A stretch of 36,878 bases of DNA, taken from the NCBI GenBank assembly GCA_018607785.1, contig JABBAU010000038.1, positions 1-36,878 of the forward strand, written 5' to 3'. The stretch is from Methylobacillus sp. (lineage in GTDB: Bacteria; Pseudomonadota; Gammaproteobacteria; Burkholderiales; Methylophilaceae). This document shows, piece after piece, positions 30,940 through 36,878 of the stretch (the first letter of the stretch is position 1; the number at the start of each line of letters is the position of its first letter). The notes under the pieces are model-generated. The model was not told the DNA's origin and ran no database searches. It was given only the letters and a program-made list of their open reading frames with translations. Made by a program: the position numbers and the translations under genes.

Positions 30940-33577
30940 ATAGCTCAAATTGATGTTTTTTTTCAGCCAATCTCAGAAGTGATAAAACATCGCAGTAAGT
31001 AAAATCTATTCTTTCTTTAAATTTTACAGAAGCATCACCTGATAAATAATGTTCAGCAATTGCTTCAATTCTTTCTTTCCATACTTTTATAAGCATGTCC
31101 CAGTCAGTAATATTTGAGTTATCAATTTTGGAGTTAAGTTGCTTTGCAATGGAATTAGAATCATTTGCTAGGATTCCGTATAAGTTTATTTTATCTCGAT
31201 TAATGTGACCTATTGCAATGCCTGAGAGATCCTTAATTGGAATAAAACAAGCGTAAATTGGCAATTGGAGGTCTTCAAGACTGTCAGAAAATAATTCTTT
31301 TCTAGATGTTGGGTTTTTTGCTGTTTTATAGTCAATAAGTAATTTATTCTTTTTATTAATAAAATCTATTCGATCGATACGAATATTAAATTTAAGCTTA
31401 CTTATCTTTATTTCATAAGATTTTTCAAGCGCATGTATAGAAAATTTAGGACGAGTTTTTTCTTCTTTTAGCCAACTATAAATCAAGCTCTTTAAAAAAT
31501 TTTGTTCCATCGATAACAGTCGGCTATCCAGTTCATTATGCTCAAGTTCAAATTCACTTAAGGCTTCAGATATTGCTATCTCTAGATTGTTTGAGAGTTC
31601 ACCATCACCATAAGATAGTAATTGATCCGATGTTTTACAATTTCTCCAAAACAATTCTAAAATTCTATGGACTAGTGTTCCCTCTGACCTTCTAGTGATC
31701 TCATATTGTTCATCTTCTTCGTATCTAGAGCAACCTAGCCTGTTCGCATAAAAAGCCCAAGCAGGGCATTTATTTTGGTTTTCAATAGTTTTGCATCCAC
31801 TCTTAATTATTAATTCATTACTCACCTTTATGGCAGGAGCTTGATGGTCAGTAACATAGCACTGGTTTTCTTCAACTAGTGATCTTGATTGGTTTTCAAA
31901 CAGTCGATGAATATTAATTTTTTCTTTATTCCAAGGCGAGGGGGATAGAGAAATGTCATTGTCCCTTAATGAAAATGAAATCGATAGTTCTTTTGATAAT
32001 TTTGATAGTCTAGCTACTTTATCTTGATAAAATTGTTTGTGATAGGAAGCGTTAAATAAATTATTTTTTTCTTGTATTTTTTTTGATAAAAATGGATTGT
32101 ATTCCTCCTGATTTGGCCAAAAATTATCGTTCATATTCATTAACCATATAGCATCATATTCTCTTGTTGGGTTTTCATAAAACCCATAAATATCGATGGT
32201 AGAGTCTTCATTGATTTGATTCGGTACAAAATTTTCTAAATAATATTCTAAGTAACTTACATATTCAGAAAGTGATAGTTTGTTAGGCGTAATTTTGCTA
32301 TTACTTAATTGATTAATTACTTTAAATAAAAGTTTTATATTATTGTTTTCAAATGATAAAAGATTATTTACTTTTCCAAAATTTATTATTTCTAGAAAAC
32401 TATATATTAACTTATTCCAAGATGATGCTTTATTATGTTTTGGCCATTTATTTTGATTATTTTGTATAATTTTGAAAATATTTTCGAGTTTCTGAAAATT
32501 ATGTTTTTGGTCTGTCGATTTTTTATCTCTTAACAGCATTTGTAAATTTACTAACGATATATAGTTTTTTTTTGTTTCCTTTAGTGCATTTGCAAAATGT
32601 TGTTTGCTTTCATAACTAGCACTTGAAACCCAATTATCAAACAACAATAATTCGTTTAGTTCTTTTACGGATAAAAGTTTATTTTCATTAATCTTAATGC
32701 ATATTATTGCAGCTCTTATAATGGGTTCTGCTGATAATGGTCTTTTAAGACTTGTATTTAATATGCTTTTGGACTGTATATCAGAAAAAATATTTGGTTG
32801 TATACTTCTGTCTATCTTATTTTGTAGGTTAACTTGAAATTTTTCTAATGCTGGTGACATTATTAGCAATTTATTTTTATTTTTTGACTTATTTTTATTA
32901 ATCCACTCAACAACTGCTGAAATTTCGTGATCATAATTTTGAAATGCATGAACTTTGGGTATAGATTTAAATTTTTCTGCTTCTAAGTCATTTGAGACTT
33001 CATTATTTTTTTGTAATGCTTCAAATAGGTTTTTGTGGCTAGGTTTGCTTTTATCGAGGCTTACAAACAATATATTTTCATTTTCTATAATAGTTTTTTC
33101 TTTTTGCAGCGAAGTAAAGACGTTTAAAAAATCATATTTTGTTATAAGCTGGTTTTTTGAACACTCCTTCTGAAACTCTTTCCTCCATTCAAGAAAGTAC
33201 TTTGGCTCTTTGTAGGCTATATGCTTTTGTAACTCATTATGATTAATGTGATAGTTTGAAATTATCCTATTAGCATTAATCACCTGTTGAGCAATATTTG
33301 TGATATCAGTTATTTTTTTTTCTTGACGTTTTCTTAAATCATCTCTGATAATTTTTTCCCATAAAATCTTTTCTTCAATCCCATTTAGTATTAAAAATTC
33401 ATTCGCTGCTTCTCTCATTAGAAAATCTTGATATTCATTTGCAATCCAATTATCTAGCGTTTGGATTTTAGGAATCTTTAAAACATTATTATTTGATTGT
33501 TTTTTATAGGTAAGCCGAATATCATTCACTTGAATTTGATTTTCACAGACTACGGTGGTGTATGGTTTATGATTCAT
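30932..33577 (-). CDS. PD-(D/E)XK nuclease superfamily, AddB-like DNA repair protein
   Basis: CPAWAFYANRLGC, EGTLVHRILELFW, IRIDRIDFINKKNKLLIDYKTAKNP. Overlaps the AddA-like gene. Confidence 0.82.
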   Translation of the reverse strand: MNHKPYTTVVCENQIQVNDIRLTYKKQSNNNVLKIPKIQTLDNWIANEYQDFLMREAANEFLILNGIEEKILWEKIIRDDLRKRQEKKITDITNIAQQVINANRIISNYHINHNELQKHIAYKEPKYFLEWRKEFQKECSKNQLITKYDFLNVFTSLQKEKTIIENENILFVSLDKSKPSHKNLFEALQKNNEVSNDLEAEKFKSIPKVHAFQNYDHEISAVVEWINKNKSKNKNKLLIMSPALEKFQVNLQNKIDRSIQPNIFSDIQSKSILNTSLKRPLSAEPIIRAAIICIKINENKLLSVKELNELLLFDNWVSSASYESKQHFANALKETKKNYISLVNLQMLLRDKKSTDQKHNFQKLENIFKIIQNNQNKWPKHNKASSWNKLIYSFLEIINFGKVNNLLSFENNNIKLLFKVINQLSNSKITPNKLSLSEYVSYLEYYLENFVPNQINEDSTIDIYGFYENPTREYDAIWLMNMNDNFWPNQEEYNPFLSKKIQEKNNLFNASYHKQFYQDKVARLSKLSKELSISFSLRDNDISLSPSPWNKEKINIHRLFENQSRSLVEENQCYVTDHQAPAIKVSNELIIKSGCKTIENQNKCPAWAFYANRLGCSRYEEDEQYEITRRSEGTLVHRILELFWRNCKTSDQLLSYGDGELSNNLEIAISEALSEFELEHNELDSRLLSMEQNFLKSLIYSWLKEEKTRPKFSIHALEKSYEIKISKLKFNIRIDRIDFINKKNKLLIDYKTAKNPTSRKELFSDSLEDLQLPIYACFIPIKDLSGIAIGHINRDKINLYGILANDSNSIAKQLNSKIDNSNITDWDMLIKVWKERIEAIAEHYLSGDASVKFKERIDFTYCDVLSLLRLAEKKHQFELYG

Positions 33578-33625
33578 CTTCTAGAATTTTAACTCAAATC
33601 ATAGTAAAAAAATTTTCAGAACCAA

Positions 33626-34105
33626 ATGACAAAAAGTAATAATTACATCACTTCAGAGGGTTATAAAAAACTCCAGACAGAGCTTTTAGAGTTAATCAAG
33701 CATGATCGTCCTAAAATTGTTGAGATAGTCTCCTGGGCTGCTGGAAATGGAGATAGAAGTGAAAATGGAGATTATATTTATGGGAAAAAAAAATTAAGAC
33801 AAATTGACGGTAGGATTAGGTTTTTAACAAAAATCATTGAAGCCTCTAATATTATTCATCCTGGTGAGAAAATAGATAAAACTAAAATTTTTTTTGGTGC
33901 ATTAATTGAATTGTTTCAAGAGGAAAGTAACAAAACTCTGAAATTAAGAATTGTTGGTCAGTATGAGACTAGTCATGAAGATCATTATATAAGCTGGATC
34001 TCTCCACTTGGAAAGGCACTCTTAGGGAGAAAAAAAAGGGAAACAATTGATGTGAATATTGATGGGATAAATACAGCCTATACAATTATTAATATTGATT
34101 ATTAA
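33626..34105 (+). CDS. greB: transcription elongation factor GreB
   Basis: ITSEGYKKLQTELLEL, GNGDRSENGDYIYGKKKLRQIDGRIRFL, SPLGKALLGRK. Confidence 0.92.
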   Translation: MTKSNNYITSEGYKKLQTELLELIKHDRPKIVEIVSWAAGNGDRSENGDYIYGKKKLRQIDGRIRFLTKIIEASNIIHPGEKIDKTKIFFGALIELFQEESNKTLKLRIVGQYETSHEDHYISWISPLGKALLGRKKRETIDVNIDGINTAYTIINIDY

Positions 34106-34110
34106 AAAGG

Positions 34111-34116
34111 TATAAT
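34111..34116 (+). promoter_or_regulatory. possible -10 element for efp
   Basis: TATAAT between the greB stop and efp. SD-like GAGGAAG follows, just upstream of the ATG. Confidence 0.4.
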
Positions 34117-34145
34117 CACAAAAAATTTAATTCCGAGGAAGTGAA

Positions 34146-34718
34146 ATGAAAACGGCACAAGAAGTCAGAGTAGGAAATGTAATTATTGTTGATGGAGATC
34201 CAATGGTGGTTCTCAAGTCAGAATATAATATTTCAAAGTCAGGCCGAAGGCAGAATGCTGCTATTGTTAAAATGAAAATGAAAAATTTGCTTACTGATAA
34301 CGCGGCTGAAAAGATTTATCAAGCAACGGATAAATTTGATTTAGTTATCTTAGAAAAAAAAGAGGTAACGTACTCTTATTTTTCTGATCCAAATTATATA
34401 TTTATGGATTCAGATTTTAATCAATATGAAATTGATCAAGATGCAATGGAGAGCACTTTAAAATTCCTAGAGGATGGCATGGCTTGCGAAATCGTTTTTT
34501 ATGAACAAAGACCGATATCGGTGGAGCTCCCAAATTCAGTAATTAGAGAAATCGTCTATACAGAGCCAGCTGTAAAGGGTGACACAACATCAGGTAAGGT
34601 TATGAAGCCGGCTAAGCTGAGTACAGATTTTGAGCTTATGGTTCCTATATTCTGCGACAATGGTGACAAGATTGAGATTGATACAAGAACGCTTGAATAT
34701 AAAAATCGAGTTAAATAA
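34146..34718 (+). CDS. efp: translation elongation factor P, arginine-tip (EarP-type) class
   Basis: [86 protein letters not shown]. Confidence 0.96.
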   Translation: MKTAQEVRVGNVIIVDGDPMVVLKSEYNISKSGRRQNAAIVKMKMKNLLTDNAAEKIYQATDKFDLVILEKKEVTYSYFSDPNYIFMDSDFNQYEIDQDAMESTLKFLEDGMACEIVFYEQRPISVELPNSVIREIVYTEPAVKGDTTSGKVMKPAKLSTDFELMVPIFCDNGDKIEIDTRTLEYKNRVK

Positions 34719-34723
34719 AGTAT

Positions 34724-36157
34724 TTAATTCGTTCCACCAACGACGATATTATCAATCTTTAATGTAGGCTGTCCAACTCCGACAGGAACACTTTGACCGT
34801 CCTTCCCGCAAGTACCGACCCCTGAATCAAGTGACATATCATTACCCACCATACTAACTTGTTTTAATATATCTGGGCCATTACCTATAATGGTTGCACC
34901 TTTAACAGGGTGACTTATGCGACCATCCTTTATCAAATAAGCCTCTGATGCTGAAAAAACAAACTTTCCGCTTGTAATGTCGACTTGTCCACCCCCAAAA
35001 TTACTCGCATAGAGCCCATTTTTAACTGAAGTAATGATTTCTTCTTTTGAATGATTTCCATTTAGCATATAAGTATTGGTCATTCTAGGCATCGGAAGGT
35101 GAGCGTATGACTCTCTTCTTCCATTTCCAGTTAAATTCATATTCATTAATTTTGCATTCTGCGCATCTTGGATATAACCCACCAATTTTCCATCTTCGAT
35201 AAGGGTTGTATTTTTTGTTTCATTGCCTTCATCATCATAGTTTAAGGATCCACGACGATCTTTAATAGTCCCATCATCAACTATAGTTATTCCCTTAGAT
35301 GCAACTTGTTGCCCCATCTTATTGCTAAATGCTGAGGTACCTTTTCTATTAAAGTCACCCTCTAATCCATGGCCAATAGCCTCATGAAGCAGTATTCCTG
35401 GCCAACCAGAGCCCAAAACAACCGTCATAGAGCCTGCAGGTGATGCTTCTGCTTCTAAATTTATGAGCGCATTGTCTACAGCCTCTTTTGCATATTTAGA
35501 TATCAGGTGATTATCAAAATAGGTGAGATTATATCGACCACCACCACCGGATGAACCTTGCTCTCGCCTTTTTTTTGACTCAACAATAACTGAAACAGAC
35601 AATCGAACTAGGGGCCTTATATCTTCTACTAGCTTTCCAAAATGATTCTGTATTAATACAACATCAAAGCTGGAAGCAAGGGAAGCAGATACCCTTGTAA
35701 CCAAAGGACTTATACTTTTTGCAATACTATCAATGCTTTCAAGAATTTTTATTTTTTCAAGATTATTTATGCTTTCAATAGGATCATTTTGAGTATATTT
35801 TTGGCTTGATTGTTTATTTTTTGGAATCTGATAAGCAGCACTGTTGCCATTACTTTCCATTGACTTTATAGCCTGAACGGCTGCTTTTATTGAAGAATTA
35901 GAAATATCATCAGAATAAGTAAAAGCCGTTTGCTCTCCCGATATTGAACGAAGACCTACCCCTTGATCAATTGAAAAGCTTCCATTCTTAACAACCCCAT
36001 CTTCTAGTGACCAGAATTCATTTTTGCTATATTGAAAATAAATATCTGAATAATCTACTGATTTACTTTTAATAGTATCAAGATATTTTAATAAGTCGTG
36101 ATGACTCAGATCACTTTTATTGATAATAAATTTGTTTGAAAGTTGAAAGTCTTGCAT
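34724..36157 (-). CDS. tldD: metalloprotease TldD
   Basis: PMU-type protease motif VLGSGWPGILLHEAIGHGLEGDFNRKGTSAFS, GTCGKDGQSVPVGVGQPTLKI. Confidence 0.95.
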   Translation of the reverse strand: MQDFQLSNKFIINKSDLSHHDLLKYLDTIKSKSVDYSDIYFQYSKNEFWSLEDGVVKNGSFSIDQGVGLRSISGEQTAFTYSDDISNSSIKAAVQAIKSMESNGNSAAYQIPKNKQSSQKYTQNDPIESINNLEKIKILESIDSIAKSISPLVTRVSASLASSFDVVLIQNHFGKLVEDIRPLVRLSVSVIVESKKRREQGSSGGGGRYNLTYFDNHLISKYAKEAVDNALINLEAEASPAGSMTVVLGSGWPGILLHEAIGHGLEGDFNRKGTSAFSNKMGQQVASKGITIVDDGTIKDRRGSLNYDDEGNETKNTTLIEDGKLVGYIQDAQNAKLMNMNLTGNGRRESYAHLPMPRMTNTYMLNGNHSKEEIITSVKNGLYASNFGGGQVDITSGKFVFSASEAYLIKDGRISHPVKGATIIGNGPDILKQVSMVGNDMSLDSGVGTCGKDGQSVPVGVGQPTLKIDNIVVGGTN

Positions 36158-36169
36158 ATTATTAAATCT

Positions 36170-36878
36170 TTATTTAAATAACTCTTGTGTTGGATTGATG
36201 ATTTGCTCGTCTATCTGGTCAGTAATTCCCTCACCGACATTTTTTAATGTATCTCGATCAATAGGTGTCTCTTGAGGGTCAGCCCATGAACCGGTTAATC
36301 TATACTGATCTGTAAGGACTTCATTAAGCGGATCATTCAGAAGTTTTTGCAAAACAAAAGCTGCCGCTCCAACAATTGGCCCTCCCGCAAGCGCTGCAAC
36401 AGACATTGTGTCTGTCACGTTAGGCGTGATGGTCACAACCAAGTCTTGTGTTTCATCTTTATAATTGACATCCCCCTTGATGAAGATATCCGCTGCTGGA
36501 CCTTTAATTTCAAAGTTATCTGAATGTATATTACTATTTTCAAGTTCAGCTAGACCATCAATTGAGTCAAAAGCAAATCCATCCGCAAATATGTCACTAA
36601 AATCGAGGGTCAGCCTGCTTGGGAGTGATTGAAGTGATAGTAAGCCGAACAACCTTCCCATCGCGCCTGGTTGTGCTTCGAGAATGACGCCTTTATCAAT
36701 ATTGATTGAAATAGATCCTGAGGCCTTATTTTTATCAAATTTCCAAGGACTTTGTGGCCAAGAAAGTTTTCCATTTAATTGTCCTGTACCGCCCGTCAAG
36801 AGATTATCAAGGTTAAACTCCTCAAGCGTTTTATCTAAGTCTGTTATTTTCCAATCAAAATCTATCTCTGTATCAGGA
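36170..36878 (-). CDS. YhdP-family (AsmA-like) envelope protein, C-terminal part only
   Basis: Reading frame is open to the window edge upstream of the ORF-track TTG (PDTEIDFDWKITDLDKTLEEFNLDNLLTGG...). GRLFGLLSLQSLPSRLTLDFSDIFADGFAFDSIDG. Next to tldD. Confidence 0.85.
   Translation of the reverse strand, partial: PDTEIDFDWKITDLDKTLEEFNLDNLLTGGTGQLNGKLSWPQSPWKFDKNKASGSISINIDKGVILEAQPGAMGRLFGLLSLQSLPSRLTLDFSDIFADGFAFDSIDGLAELENSNIHSDNFEIKGPAADIFIKGDVNYKDETQDLVVTITPNVTDTMSVAALAGGPIVGAAAFVLQKLLNDPLNEVLTDQYRLTGSWADPQETPIDRDTLKNVGEGITDQIDEQIINPTQELFK

Overview
This 36.9 kb window is AT-rich, gene-dense and chromosomal. It carries only recognisable housekeeping genes. No rRNA, tRNA, CRISPR array, transposase, phage module or defence island is visible. 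Gene order: pgl > | < mrp | metG > | < pyrF < lapB < ihfB < rpsA < cmk < aroA < tyrA < bpt | TraB/GumN > SpoU/TrmH methyltransferase > | < gluQ < DUF3301 | amtB > ispD > ispF > | < smr < trxB | ftsK > lolA > rarA > serS > | < rpiA | mfd > | < addA-like < addB-like | greB > efp > | < tldD < yhdP-like (cut by the window edge). The order and protein types suggest a streamlined, free-living proteobacterium, most likely a betaproteobacterium of Methylophilales/OM43 type. That placement is inference and was not tested. I did not find a convincing undescribed multi-gene system. The items most worth checking are: (1) an EF-P with an enlarged, arginine-doubled modification loop and no adjacent earP; (2) a ribosomal protein S1 that appears to lack only its sixth S1 domain; (3) an NtrC-like dyad upstream of amtB with no sigma54 promoter visible; (4) a 10-bp inverted repeat that buries the ispD start codon and overlaps a possible leaderless promoter; (5) all seven convergent gene pairs packed with no room for a terminator, two of them sharing a TTAA that holds both stop codons; (6) an AddAB-type helicase-nuclease pair with a degenerate Fe-S motif. 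Several ORF-track starts are probably wrong (smr, lolA, addA) and are corrected below.
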